Assembly (NCBI RefSeq): GCF_030814215.1
Contig: NZ_JAUSUT010000001.1
Coordinates: 3,286,001 to 3,350,000 of the forward strand
Direction: 5' to 3'
Source: Amycolatopsis thermophila
GTDB taxonomy: Bacteria; Actinomycetota; Actinomycetes; Mycobacteriales; Pseudonocardiaceae
DNA length: 64,000 nucleotides
Under the pieces are notes generated by a model. The model was given only the letters and a program-made list of their open reading frames with translations, was not told the DNA's origin and searched no databases. Below are positions 1 through 8,412 of the stretch, piece by piece; the first letter of the stretch is position 1, and each line of letters starts with the position of its first letter. The translations under genes were made by a program, and so were the position numbers.

Positions 1-510
1 ATGGACGCGGCCCTGATGCTGCCGCTGGGCGTGTCCGCGGTGACCGTCGGCTTCGGGTACCTCGTCACCCTCGACGCGCTGCCCGGTGACCTCCGCCGGT
101 CGCCGCTGCTGGTGCCGCTGGCGCAGGCGTTGGTGGTGATCCCGCTGGTGATCCGCACGGTGCTGCCGGTGGTCCGCTCGATCGACGACCGGCTGCGGCA
201 GGCCGCGGCGACGCTCGGTGCGAGCCCGGCGCGGGTGTGGCGGGAGATCGACGTGCCGCTGACCTTCCGCGCGGTGGTGGCCGCCGCCGGATTCGGGTAC
301 GTCGTCGCGCTGGGGGAGTTCGGCGCGACGAGCTTCCTGGCGCGGCCGCAGACACCGACGCTGCCGGTCGCGATCGCGGCGCTGATCGCGCGGCCCGGCC
401 AGCTCAACAACCAGATGGCGTACGCGGCGTGCGCGCTGCTGATGCTGGTCACCGCGGCCGCGGTGATCGTGATCGACCGGCTCGCGTCCGGCCGGGTGGG
501 GGAGTTCTAG
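1..510 (+). CDS. ABC importer permease, ThiP/FbpB-like (5' end outside window)
   Basis: C-terminal part of a binding-protein-dependent permease. About 169 residues are visible, while ThiP/FbpB proteins usually have about 500, so the ATG at base 1 is probably internal. The EAA loop that docks the ATPase is clear (AAATLGASPARVWREIDVPL, about residues 68-87), followed by VALGEFGATSFL and a last membrane span near residues 137-160. The stop lies 2 nt before the ATPase gene, so the two form one operon. The substrate (ferric iron, thiamine or another anion) cannot be decided because the binding protein is outside the window. Confidence 0.8.
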   Translation: MDAALMLPLGVSAVTVGFGYLVTLDALPGDLRRSPLLVPLAQALVVIPLVIRTVLPVVRSIDDRLRQAAATLGASPARVWREIDVPLTFRAVVAAAGFGYVVALGEFGATSFLARPQTPTLPVAIAALIARPGQLNNQMAYAACALLMLVTAAAVIVIDRLASGRVGEF

Positions 511-512
511 CG

Positions 513-1523
513 ATGGCGTTGACCGTGTCCGGCCTGACCGTGCGGTACGGCTCGTTCACCGCCGTGTCGGGCGTGGACCTGGAGATCGCCGACGGCGAGG
601 TGCTCGCGCTGCTCGGGCCGTCCGGCTCCGGCAAGTCGACGCTGCTGCGTGCGATCACCGGCCTGGAGCCGATCACCGCGGGCAGCGTGCGCTGGGACGG
701 CGCGGACCTCGTCCGCGTGCCGGTGCACCGCCGCGGGTTCGGGCTGGTGTTCCAGGACGGCCAGCTGTTCCCGCACCGGGACGTGGCCGGGAACATCGCG
801 TTCGGGCCGCGCATGCACGGGATACCCGCCGCCGAGCGCGCGGAGCGGGTCCGCCGGCTCCTCGACCTCGTCGGGCTGGCCGGCTACCAGAAGCGGCGGG
901 TGACCGAGCTCTCCGGCGGCGAGGCGCAACGGGTCGCGCTGGCCCGCGCGCTCGCGCCCGAACCCCGCCTGCTGCTGCTGGACGAGCCACTGTCCGGTTT
1001 GGACGCCGGGTTGCGCGAGCAGCTGGCCGTCGACCTGGCCGAGTTGCTGCGCAGCGCGAAGATCACCGCCCTGCTGGTCACGCACGACCAGGAGGAGGCG
1101 TTCACGCTCGCCGACCGGGTCGCAGTGCTGCAGGCCGGGAAGATCCGCCAGGCCGGGGCGGTGCGCGAGGTGTGGCACCGGCCCGCGGACGAGGGCGTGG
1201 CGCGGTTCCTGGGCGTCACGACGGTGGTCGACGGCAAGGCCGCGGACGGGATCGTGCGCTGCCCGTTCGGCGACGTCGCCGTGCCCGAGGCGGCCGACGG
1301 TCCGGTGCGGCTGGGCCTGCGGCCGGGCGGACTGCGGCCGGCGGCGCAGGGCATCGCCGGCGAGGTGCTGAGCAAGGTGCACCGCCGCGACCACGTCCGC
1401 CTCTCCGTGCGCACGGGCGCCGGCACGGTGGACGCGATCGCAGCGGTGTCCGCCGACGTGAACCCGGGCGACGAGATCCGCCTCGCGCTCGACCCGGACG
1501 GCGTGGCCCTGCTCGGGTCCTAG
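513..1523 (+). CDS. ABC transporter ATP-binding protein (FbpC/ThiQ/PotA type)
   Basis: Energises the importer encoded just upstream. The ATG at 513 starts the conserved N-terminus; the open frame runs further upstream but only as a shadow of the permease. Walker A GPSGSGKST (35-43), signature LSGGE (133-137), Walker B LLLLDEP (about 154-160) and a THD switch are intact. Residues from about 240 to 336 fit a TOBE-type regulatory domain as in iron, polyamine and thiamine importers. The TAG stop lies in a CTAG that also carries the stop of the convergent gene on the other strand. Confidence 0.9.
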   Translation: MALTVSGLTVRYGSFTAVSGVDLEIADGEVLALLGPSGSGKSTLLRAITGLEPITAGSVRWDGADLVRVPVHRRGFGLVFQDGQLFPHRDVAGNIAFGPRMHGIPAAERAERVRRLLDLVGLAGYQKRRVTELSGGEAQRVALARALAPEPRLLLLDEPLSGLDAGLREQLAVDLAELLRSAKITALLVTHDQEEAFTLADRVAVLQAGKIRQAGAVREVWHRPADEGVARFLGVTTVVDGKAADGIVRCPFGDVAVPEAADGPVRLGLRPGGLRPAAQGIAGEVLSKVHRRDHVRLSVRTGAGTVDAIAAVSADVNPGDEIRLALDPDGVALLGS

Positions 1524-2389
1524 CCGTCCTTCGTGGACAGGCGCGCGTAGGCCAGCGACAGGCCGATCAGGATGTAGCACGCGGCGCGGATCGCGCCCTC
1601 GCCCAGCTGATCGGCGGGGATCGGGTCGCGCAGGATGTCCGCGATCGCGTCCCACGACTTCGGCAGCAGGAACGGGTGCAGCCAGTCCACCGCCGACAGC
1701 AGGAGCAGCACCGTCGACACCACGGTGCCGGCCAGCACCGACACCACCACGAGCATCGGGTGCTCGGTGCACGCCGAGATCGCCAGCGCGATCGCGCCGA
1801 CCGCCCACAGCTGCAGCGTCACCCACGCCGCCGCCAGCGCGACCCGGCCCAGCGCGTCGACGAACGACAACGTGGTGCCGGACAGCGTGAACAGCGATCC
1901 GGTGCCGTTGATCACCAGCCCGGTCAGCATCGCGACCACGGCCATCAGCAGCGCCGCGGCGAGCGTGAAGGTGGCGACCCCGAGCGCCTTCATCAGCAGC
2001 AGCCTGCTCCGGCTCACCGGCGCGAGCAGCAGCCCGCGCAGGGTGCCCACGGACGACTCGCCGGCCAGCGCGTCGCCGGCGGACATCGCGGTGATCAGCG
2101 GCAGCATCAGGTTCAGCGTCACGCCGAGCGTCGCCAGCGGCAGGACCAGCGCGTTCCCCGCCGCGGCGGTGAGCAGCGGGTCGCCGCCACCGTTCCCGCC
2201 GCCCGGTCCGGCGCCGTTGTCCGCCGCGATCGTCAGGCCGATCCCCATGATGATCGGGATCAGCGCGAGCAGGCCCAGCACGATCAGGGTCCGCGGGCGG
2301 CGGAAGATCCACCGCAGCTCGGCGCGGTAGAGCCGGTGGAAGGGCACACTCCACCGTTCCGCCGGCGCCGCGTCCAGCGTCGCCGTCAT
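1520..2389 (-). CDS. ABC-2 type transporter permease
   Basis: 289-residue integral membrane protein with about six hydrophobic segments (first near residues 36-58, after an Arg-rich cytoplasmic start FRRPRTL). The layout is that of the BcrB/NatB-like ABC-2 family. Its ATG overlaps the stop of the ATPase gene upstream (ATGA), so it is the last gene of a three-gene operon: LolA-like protein, ATPase, permease. It probably forms an exporter or lipid-handling complex with that ATPase. The substrate is unknown; the neighbouring two-component system suggests envelope stress or antibiotic defence. Confidence 0.85.
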   Translation of the reverse strand: MTATLDAAPAERWSVPFHRLYRAELRWIFRRPRTLIVLGLLALIPIIMGIGLTIAADNGAGPGGGNGGGDPLLTAAAGNALVLPLATLGVTLNLMLPLITAMSAGDALAGESSVGTLRGLLLAPVSRSRLLLMKALGVATFTLAAALLMAVVAMLTGLVINGTGSLFTLSGTTLSFVDALGRVALAAAWVTLQLWAVGAIALAISACTEHPMLVVVSVLAGTVVSTVLLLLSAVDWLHPFLLPKSWDAIADILRDPIPADQLGEGAIRAACYILIGLSLAYARLSTKDG

Positions 2390-3390
2390 GACGTCCCCTC
2401 GTCCACATCGGGCAGGCCCCCGGCTTCGGAATCCCGCTGCGTCAGCCTGGCGAACAGGTCCTCGAGCCCGGTGCGGGCCCGCTGCGCCTCGTGCACCGCT
2501 ACCCCGGCCCGCACCAGCGTCTCGACCACCTGCGGCGCGGTCGCGGCTGTGAGGTCCGCCCGCACGCCCTCCGGTGTCAGCCGGGCCGGGATGCGGTTGT
2601 CCCGCAACGCGATGAGCGCCTTGTCACCGTCCGGAGTGGAGACCAGCAACGACGGCGTGCCGGAGTCCAGCAGCTCCGCCAGCTCGCCCTGCGCGACGAC
2701 GGTGCCGTCGTGCAGCACCGCGACGTGCGTGCACGTCGCCTCGACCTCGGCCAGCAGGTGGGAGGACACCAGGACCGTGGTGCCCTCGTCGTGCAGTTCG
2801 GCGATGATCCGGCGGATCTCCCGCGTGCCCGCCGGGTCCAGGCCGTTCGTCGGCTCGTCCAGCACCACCATCCGCCGCGGCACGAGCAGCGCCGAGGCCA
2901 GCCCCATCCGCTGCTTCATGCCCAGCGAGTACCCCCGGTAGCGCCGGTGCGCCGCGTGCGCCAGCCCGACCCGCTCGAGCGCGTCGTCCACCGCGCGGGG
3001 GATCGCGGCCGCCGACAGCCGCGGCTCGGCGGCGGCCACCCGGCGCAGGTTCTCCCGGCCGGACAGGAACGGGTGGAACCCGGGCCCCTCGACCAGCGCG
3101 CCGACCTCGGGCAGCGCGCGCGGCGCGGCCTCGGGCATCCGGTGGCCGAGCAGTTCGACCTCGCCCTCGGTCGGGCGGACCAGGCCGAGCAGCATCCGGA
3201 TCGTGGTGGTCTTGCCCGAGCCGTTCGGCCCGAGCATGCCCAGCACCGCACCTTCCGGCACGTCCAGATCGACCCGGTCCACCGCGACCGCGGTCCGGTA
3301 CACCTTGCGCAGCCCCCTGGTCCGCGCGGCCAGTGCCGGACCGCCGGCGGGTGCCCCGGCCGGGGCACCCGCCGGCAGCGTCTCCGTCAT
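2386..3390 (-). CDS. ABC-2 type transporter ATP-binding protein
   Basis: 334-residue exporter-type ATPase of the BcrA/CcmA/NatA group. Walker A GPNGSGKTTT, signature SLGMKQRMGLA, Walker B MVVLDEPTNGLDP and the VSSHLL switch are present, plus a C-terminal extension of about 90 residues. The N-terminus holds a short Gly-Ala-Pro repeat (AGAPAGAPAGG), so the true start may be slightly downstream. It overlaps both neighbours by 4 nt (ATGA on each side), implying translational coupling with the LolA-like protein and the permease. Confidence 0.88.
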   Translation of the reverse strand: MTETLPAGAPAGAPAGGPALAARTRGLRKVYRTAVAVDRVDLDVPEGAVLGMLGPNGSGKTTTIRMLLGLVRPTEGEVELLGHRMPEAAPRALPEVGALVEGPGFHPFLSGRENLRRVAAAEPRLSAAAIPRAVDDALERVGLAHAAHRRYRGYSLGMKQRMGLASALLVPRRMVVLDEPTNGLDPAGTREIRRIIAELHDEGTTVLVSSHLLAEVEATCTHVAVLHDGTVVAQGELAELLDSGTPSLLVSTPDGDKALIALRDNRIPARLTPEGVRADLTAATAPQVVETLVRAGVAVHEAQRARTGLEDLFARLTQRDSEAGGLPDVDEGTS

Positions 3391-4448
3391 TTCGCTCCCA
3401 GCGCCTCGGTCAGCACCTGCTCGGGCACCGCGCCGACGGCGAAGCGGCCGTCGTCGGTGACGAGTGCGGTGACGACCTTCGTGGTGATCACGTGGCCGGT
3501 GCCGAACGCGCCGCTGACCGGCTTGCCGAACCGCGCCAGCAGCGCCTTCGGGTCGACGTCGCGCCCGTGACCGCCCTGCTGCGGCTGCAGCGCGCCGGCC
3601 GGGATGGTCCCGGTGATCACGGTGTCCCAGCCGTCACCGACGGTCTTGACCTGGTCCGCGGTGGCGTCGTGGCCGGGCTCGCGAGCCGGGGGCTGCTCCT
3701 CGGTCACCTTCGCGCCCTGCGGCGGGGTGAACTGGAACTCGCTCGCCGGCTGCGGCGCGAAGGCGATGTCGCTGAACGCGACCTGGAAGGCCGGGTCGGC
3801 GGTGCCGTAGGTCATCACGGCCAGCCGCAGCGGCACCCGCTTCTCGGCGTCAACCGCGACCCGCACCTCGCGCAGCAGCGTGCGTTCGGTCGGCTTCGGC
3901 GTCAGGACCAGCTCGTAGGCGGCCCGGTCGGCCACGCGGGCGGTGCCCATCACCGACACCGTGCTGCTCTCGCGGACCTTCGCCAGCAGCTGCGTCGCGG
4001 CCGTGGCCGGGTCGCTCAGCTGCACCTGTCCAGGCTGCTCCGGCAACGCCCCGGCGGGCACCGTCACCTTGGTCGCGGTGTTGTCCTTCGAGCTGTACGA
4101 CCACACGGTGGCGCCGTTTCGGACCACCGTCCGCTCGCTCGCCCCCTGCTCGATGGACAGCCTGCTGTCGCCGGCGCCGTCGTTGACCACGCGGGCCGAG
4201 TCGATGTTCAGGCTCGTGCCGTCCGGCAGGCTCGAGACCGGCAGCCCCAGGTTGTTCTGGACCGCGACGGTGCCCTCGAGCGCCGGGGTCTTGGTGCTGA
4301 GCACCGACTGAACCAGCTCCTCGGCGCTGACCGGCGGCAGCTGCGGCGCCTCGCCCGCCGTCGCCGGCATCGCCAGCCAGGCGAGACCGGCCACGCCCAG
4401 CGCGGACCCCGTGACCGCCGCGGTGATGGCCTTCGTCTTCGGCTGCAT
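3387..4448 (-). CDS. LolA/RseB-like exported protein (DUF2092 type)
   Basis: 353 residues starting MQPKTKAITAAVTGSALGVA; the upstream frame extension lacks signal-peptide character. Residues 1-35 form a signal peptide or anchor (possible cleavage after PATA), with no lipobox Cys. The rest resembles the LolA/LppX/RseB half-barrel used for lipid or lipoprotein contact in the envelope. First gene of an operon with an ABC-2 ATPase and permease, divergent from a two-component system. This organisation is common in actinobacteria but its substrate is not established. I infer a role in sensing or moving a hydrophobic ligand. Confidence 0.75.
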   Translation of the reverse strand: MQPKTKAITAAVTGSALGVAGLAWLAMPATAGEAPQLPPVSAEELVQSVLSTKTPALEGTVAVQNNLGLPVSSLPDGTSLNIDSARVVNDGAGDSRLSIEQGASERTVVRNGATVWSYSSKDNTATKVTVPAGALPEQPGQVQLSDPATAATQLLAKVRESSTVSVMGTARVADRAAYELVLTPKPTERTLLREVRVAVDAEKRVPLRLAVMTYGTADPAFQVAFSDIAFAPQPASEFQFTPPQGAKVTEEQPPAREPGHDATADQVKTVGDGWDTVITGTIPAGALQPQQGGHGRDVDPKALLARFGKPVSGAFGTGHVITTKVVTALVTDDGRFAVGAVPEQVLTEALGAK

Positions 4449-4514
4449 TGCGTTCTCCCTGTGTCGTGAGCACCAGTGTGCTCGTTCCCCACCGGAAACA
4501 CTTCCAAGTCCGGG

Positions 4515-4550
4515 CTGAGATGGGCCTGAGATGCTGAGAGACCGCTGAGA
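4515..4550. promoter_or_regulatory. Four CTGAGA direct repeats, candidate response-regulator box
   Basis: In the 143-nt divergent spacer, CTGAGA occurs at 4515, 4526, 4534 and 4545. The outer pairs are spaced 11 bp apart, one helical turn, which is typical for OmpR/PhoB-family dimers binding direct repeats. On the other strand it reads TCTCAG-N5-TCTCAG, similar to the CTCAG repeats known for MprA-type regulators. The position fits control of both the LolA/ABC operon and the regulator's own gene. Confidence 0.6.
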
Positions 4551-4591
4551 GGGGACGCCCGAGCAGCGAAAACCGGGCATGCTAGGGCACT

Positions 4592-5296
4592 GTGAACCCT
4601 CGGATCCTGGTGGTGGACGACGAGCCCGGCGTGCGGAAGGCGCTGCACCGCGGTCTGCGGGCGGAGGGCATGGACGTGGTCACCGCCCCGGACGGACCCA
4701 CCGGCCTGCGGCTCGCCCAGACCGGCTCGTTCGACCTCCTGCTGCTCGACATCATGCTGCCCGGGCTGTCGGGGTACCGGGTGCTGCAGGCGCTGCGCGC
4801 GCAGGGCATCGCCACGCCGGTGCTGATGGTCAGCGCCAAGGACGGCGAGGTCGACCAGGCCGACGGGCTCGACCTGGGCGCCGACGGCTACCTGGTCAAG
4901 CCGTTCTCGTTCGTCGTGCTGGTCGCGCAGATCCGCGCCGTGCTGCGGCGGGCCGCGGCCGAGGGGACGCGGGGGCCGCTGCGCATCGGCGGTCTCGTCG
5001 TCGACCGCGCCACCCGCGAGGTGCGCTGGCACGACGAGCCGGTCGCGCTGAGCCCGCGCGAGTTCAGCCTGCTCGAGGTGCTGGCCGGCCGGGCCGGGAC
5101 GGTGGTCACCAAGGACGAGCTGCTGCGCGCGGTGTGGGGCGACGAGCAGGCCGCGACGCGCAACGTCGTCGAGGTCTACGTCGGGTACGTGCGCCGCAAG
5201 CTGGACGCGGTCGGGGCGGGCGCGCTGGTGCGGACCGTGCGCGGTCACGGCTACCTGGCCTCCGACGCGGCACTCGACGAGGTCCTGCCCGGGTGA
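4592..5296 (+). CDS. OmpR/PhoB-family response regulator (MprA-like)
   Basis: 234 residues from a GTG. The receiver has the acidic pair D9-D10, phosphoacceptor D53 in LLLLDIMLPG, and the conserved KPF lysine. The C-terminal half (about 130-225) is a winged-helix DNA-binding domain with SPREFSLLEVLAG and VRTVRGHGYL. It overlaps the kinase gene (GTGA), so they form a cognate pair. The CTGAGA repeats just upstream are its likely target, implying autoregulation and control of the divergent ABC operon. Confidence 0.92.
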   Translation: MNPRILVVDDEPGVRKALHRGLRAEGMDVVTAPDGPTGLRLAQTGSFDLLLLDIMLPGLSGYRVLQALRAQGIATPVLMVSAKDGEVDQADGLDLGADGYLVKPFSFVVLVAQIRAVLRRAAAEGTRGPLRIGGLVVDRATREVRWHDEPVALSPREFSLLEVLAGRAGTVVTKDELLRAVWGDEQAATRNVVEVYVGYVRRKLDAVGAGALVRTVRGHGYLASDAALDEVLPG

Positions 5297-6624
5297 ACCG
5301 CCTTCGCCGGTGGTGGGAACGCCGGTCCATGCAGTTCCGGATCACGGCGCCGGCCGCCGCGGTCACGCTCGCGTTCCTGATCGGCCTGGCCCTCGTCGCC
5401 GGCCGTGGTCTGGGCCCGCTGCGGGACTCCTCGGTGAACACCGAGCTGGCCGGTGCGCTGGGCCCCGCGACCGCGGCGGTGTCGGCGGGCCGGCTGCCCG
5501 CGCCGCCGGGCGGGGTGGTCCTGCGCGTCCTGGACACCGCGGGCACGCCCGTCGACGGCGGTGGTGCGACCGGGCTGGGGGCGGGCGACGTGCGCGCGCT
5601 GAAGGGCGGACAGCCGGTCACGGTGTCGGCGATGCGGTGGCTGGGGTCGGTGGTGAGCGCCCCGGACGGGCAGCTGCGGCTCGTCGCGGCCGGAACCGGC
5701 CTGGTCGGCCAGGACCTCGCGGTGCACAAGGCGGCCGAGTGGCTGATCCTCGCCGCCGCCGTCGGCGCGGTGCTCGCCGCGATCGCGACGTGGCTGGTGG
5801 TGCGGTTCGCGCTGCGCCGGGTCAGCCGCATGCGCCGGACCGTGCGCGCGCTGCCGCCGGGACAGCGGTTGCCCTTGCCCGAGGCGGACGACGAGCTGCG
5901 CGCGCTCGCGGCGGACTTCAACGCGTTGCTGCAGCGGCAGGAGGAGGCCAGCCAGCGGTTGCGGCGGTTCACCGGCGACGCCGCGCACGAACTGCGGTCC
6001 CCGGTCGCGTCGATCCGCGTGCAGGCGGAGGTCGCCGTCGCCAACCCCGATCCCGAGCTGGCTCAGGAGACGCTGGCCGACGTCCTCGCCGAGGCGGAGC
6101 GGCTGTCGTCGCTGCTGGACGGCCTGCTGACGCTGGCGCGGTCGGACGCCGGCGAGCTGCCGCCCGCCGAAGCGGTCGAGCTGCTCACCGAGGCGCGCGC
6201 GGCCGCCGACCGGCTGCCGCCCGGTTCGCCCGCCGTGCGCGTCACCGGCGTGGTCGGTCAGGCGTGGGCGCACGCGGCGCACTCCGAAGTGGAGCTCGTG
6301 CTGAACAACCTGCTGCGCAACGCGTGCCGGTACGCGTCGTCGCAGATCGTGGTTTCGGTGCTGCCCGGGCATTCCCGCGTGCGGCTGGTGGTCGACGACG
6401 ACGGGCCGGGCATCCCGGCCGAGCACCGGGACCGCGTGTTCGACCGGTTCTACCGCGTGGGCGACGACCGGGCGCGCTCGTCCGGTGGCACCGGGCTCGG
6501 GCTGGCGATGGTCGCGGAGACGGTGCGTCGCCGCGGCGGCCGGGTGTCGGTGGGCGAGTCGCCCGAGGGCGGTGCCCGCTTCCAGGTCCTGTGGCGGGCG
6601 GCCGGTAACGTCTCCGGCTCGTGA
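5293..6624 (+). CDS. Sensor histidine kinase, partner of the upstream regulator
   Basis: 443 residues from the GTG that overlaps the regulator stop. A transmembrane helix at about 17-40, an extracytoplasmic segment of about 105 residues, a second helix at about 145-170 and a HAMP linker precede the HisKA box DAAHELRSPV, with phospho-acceptor H232. The ATPase domain has the N box (NNLLRNACRYA), DDDGPGIP and GGTGLGLAM. The small outer domain suggests direct sensing of an envelope signal. It ends overlapping the Nudix gene (GTGA). Confidence 0.92.
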   Translation: MNRLRRWWERRSMQFRITAPAAAVTLAFLIGLALVAGRGLGPLRDSSVNTELAGALGPATAAVSAGRLPAPPGGVVLRVLDTAGTPVDGGGATGLGAGDVRALKGGQPVTVSAMRWLGSVVSAPDGQLRLVAAGTGLVGQDLAVHKAAEWLILAAAVGAVLAAIATWLVVRFALRRVSRMRRTVRALPPGQRLPLPEADDELRALAADFNALLQRQEEASQRLRRFTGDAAHELRSPVASIRVQAEVAVANPDPELAQETLADVLAEAERLSSLLDGLLTLARSDAGELPPAEAVELLTEARAAADRLPPGSPAVRVTGVVGQAWAHAAHSEVELVLNNLLRNACRYASSQIVVSVLPGHSRVRLVVDDDGPGIPAEHRDRVFDRFYRVGDDRARSSGGTGLGLAMVAETVRRRGGRVSVGESPEGGARFQVLWRAAGNVSGS

Positions 6625-7016
6625 AGGTGATCGTGGGAGCGGCCATCGTGCGGGGCGCATCCCTGCTCGCCCAGCAGCGCGCGTACCCGCGGGAGGTGGC
6701 CGGGCTGTGGGAACTGCCCGGCGGCCGCGTCGAACCCGGTGAGTCCGAAGCAGACGCCCTGCGTCGGGAGTGCCGCGAGGAGCTCGGGGTCGAGGTCACC
6801 GTCGGCGACCGGGTCGGGCCGGATGTGCCGCTGCGCGCGGGCCTGGTGCTGCGGGTGTTCGCCGCGGAGCTGGCCGACCCCCGCGCCCGGCCGGAGGCAC
6901 TCGATCACAAGGCGCTGCGCTGGCTCGACCGGCCGGGCCTGGACAGTGTCGACTGGCTCCCGGCCGACCTGGAACTGCTCCCGGACCTGAGGCTGTTGCT
7001 GCAGCCGCCGCGGTGA
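6621..7016 (+). CDS. Nudix hydrolase (MutT family)
   Basis: 131-residue pyrophosphohydrolase starting at a GTG that overlaps the kinase stop. The Nudix box G-X5-E-X7-REUXEEXGU is complete at about residues 34-56 (GGRVEPGE, then RRECREELGV). The length and the WELPGGRVE context match small MutT-like enzymes that clean oxidised (deoxy)nucleoside triphosphates, but the substrate cannot be read from sequence. Translational coupling to the two-component operon may be incidental. Confidence 0.9.
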   Translation: MKVIVGAAIVRGASLLAQQRAYPREVAGLWELPGGRVEPGESEADALRRECREELGVEVTVGDRVGPDVPLRAGLVLRVFAAELADPRARPEALDHKALRWLDRPGLDSVDWLPADLELLPDLRLLLQPPR

Positions 7017-7152
7017 CCGGCTCCCCGCGGCGGCCCGGCGGCCCGGCAGGGGAGGAAGCGACCGGCGGGCAGTCCGCACAGCACTCGGCCCGCGCCGCCG
7101 CTTCACCCGAGCCGGGCCGCCCCTGGACCGGCGGAACAGCAGGTGACGAGAC

Positions 7153-8118
7153 CTAGGCGCCCGCGCCGATCAACCGCATCGCGGAGGACAGGCGGTGCTC
7201 GCCCCGCTCGGCGGCGCGGGCGGCGCCCGCCTTGCGGATCCGCGCCAGCTCGCCGGGGTCGGCCAGCAGTTCGACGGTCCGTTCGCGGATCGGCCGGAGC
7301 TCCTCGATCACCGCGTCCGCCACGGCCTCCTTCAGCGCGCCGTAGGACGAGAACTCCGCGGCCAGGTCCGCCGGCCGGCCACCGCGGCAGCCGGCCAGGA
7401 TCTCCAGCAGGTTGGCCACGCCGGGGCGCTCGTCCGGCGCGTAGGAGACGTCGGTGAAGCCGTCCGTCACGGCGCGGCGCACCTTGCGCCGGATCAGGTC
7501 GGGCTCGTCCAGCACGAACACCACCCCGGCCGCGTCCCGCGCGGACTTCGACATCTTCCGCGTGGGGTCGGCCAGGTCCCGCACCCGTGCACCGGTGGGC
7601 GGCAGCACCGGCCGCGGGACCGTGAAGACCTCGCCGTAGGTGCTGTTGAACCGCCGCGCGAGCGCGCGCGCCAGCTCGACGTGCTGGTTCTGGTCCTCGC
7701 CCACCGGGACCTCCTCCACGCCCTGCAGCAGGATGTCCGCGGCCATCAGCACCGGGTAGGTCAGCAGGCTGAGCCGCACGCCGGGCTGCCCGCTGCCCTT
7801 CTCCTTGAACTGGATCATCCGCGCCGCCTCCCCGTAGCTGCACGTGCATTCCAGGATCCAGGTCAGCGCGCCCAGCTCGCGGGCCAGGTCCGACTGCACG
7901 AACACCCGCTCGGCGGGGATGCCCGCCGCCACCAGGACGGCCAGCATCTCGCTGGTCCGCGCCCGCAGGCCGCCCGGGTTGTGGGTCGTGGTCATGGCGT
8001 GCAGGTCGGCGACGAAGTAGAGGTCGTCCGGGCCGCCGTCGTGCACCCAGCGCCGGACCGCGCCCAGGTGGTTGCCGAGCTGGGTGTGGCCGGACGGGGT
8101 GATCCCGGAGAGTCGCAT
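7153..8118 (-). CDS. trpS: Tryptophan--tRNA ligase, attenuation-controlled
   Basis: 321-residue class I aminoacyl-tRNA synthetase charging tRNA-Trp. The HIGH-type signature is PSGHTQLGNH (8-17) and the KMSKS loop is present as RKMSKSARD near residue 188. Upstream on the same strand lie a Trp-Trp leader peptide and a terminator hairpin, so expression should rise when charged tRNA-Trp is scarce. In Streptomyces coelicolor an auxiliary, indolmycin-resistant TrpRS is controlled by ribosome-mediated attenuation. This gene is probably of that inducible type, which would imply a second, housekeeping trpS elsewhere. Confidence 0.95.
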   Translation of the reverse strand: MRLSGITPSGHTQLGNHLGAVRRWVHDGGPDDLYFVADLHAMTTTHNPGGLRARTSEMLAVLVAAGIPAERVFVQSDLARELGALTWILECTCSYGEAARMIQFKEKGSGQPGVRLSLLTYPVLMAADILLQGVEEVPVGEDQNQHVELARALARRFNSTYGEVFTVPRPVLPPTGARVRDLADPTRKMSKSARDAAGVVFVLDEPDLIRRKVRRAVTDGFTDVSYAPDERPGVANLLEILAGCRGGRPADLAAEFSSYGALKEAVADAVIEELRPIRERTVELLADPGELARIRKAGAARAAERGEHRLSSAMRLIGAGA

Positions 8119-8166
8119 CGGTGTTCCCTCGAGGTCGGTGACCGCCCCGCCACGGCCCCGGGAACG

Positions 8167-8194
8167 CCGAAGGCCGCCTGCGGGCGGCCTTCGG
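8167..8194 (-). terminator. Attenuator terminator of trpS
   Basis: A perfect 12-bp stem with a 4-nt loop lies between the leader peptide stop (8206) and trpS. Its 5' arm (minus strand, 8194-8183) contains GGCCGCC and its 3' arm (8178-8167) GGCGGCC. The same GCCGCC and GGCGGC arms occur earlier in the leader (8239-8234 and 8229-8224). Segments 1:2 and 3:4 can therefore exchange with an antiterminator 2:3. No U-tract follows. Confidence 0.85.
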
Positions 8195-8205
8195 GTTGCT
8201 GGGTG

Positions 8206-8265
8206 TCAGCGCACGTCGGAGGAGCCGCCTGCGGGCGGCCACCAGAAGTTCCCGGTCGTGCGCAC
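8206..8265 (-). CDS. Trp leader peptide controlling trpS
   Basis: 19-residue ORF, too short for ordinary gene calling: MRTTGNFWWPPAGGSSDVR. It has tandem Trp codons at positions 8-9 (8244-8239). A TAGGCT -10 box (8277-8272) ends exactly 6 nt before its GTG, so the transcript probably starts at the GTG and is leaderless. The Trp codons sit at the 5' arm of the first GCCGCC/GGCGGC hairpin. A ribosome stalled there would free the 3' arm to pair with the terminator's 5' arm and allow read-through into trpS. Confidence 0.88.
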   Translation of the reverse strand: MRTTGNFWWPPAGGSSDVR

Positions 8266-8400
8266 TCCGCGAGCCTAGCAGTGGCCGAAAGTAATCTCCA
8301 CATTGCCTGCGCGGGAGCAATTCTTTGGAAATGGGAACGCGTGTTGCACAAGTTACCCGAAAACGCTCCGGAAACATTTCCCGGGGGTCGTTCACGGGTC

Positions 8401-8406
8401 TACCGT
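8401..8406 (+). promoter_or_regulatory. -10 box of a leaderless transcript (YciI gene)
   Basis: TACCGT followed by exactly 6 nt and then the ATG at 8413. No Shine-Dalgarno sequence is seen. The predicted transcript begins at the start codon. Confidence 0.6.
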
Positions 8407-8412
8407 GGACGT

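Noticed and set aside
507-2408. 633-codon minus-strand frame opposite the ABC ATPase
   Set aside because: Arg/Gly/Pro-rich shadow of two well-supported genes.
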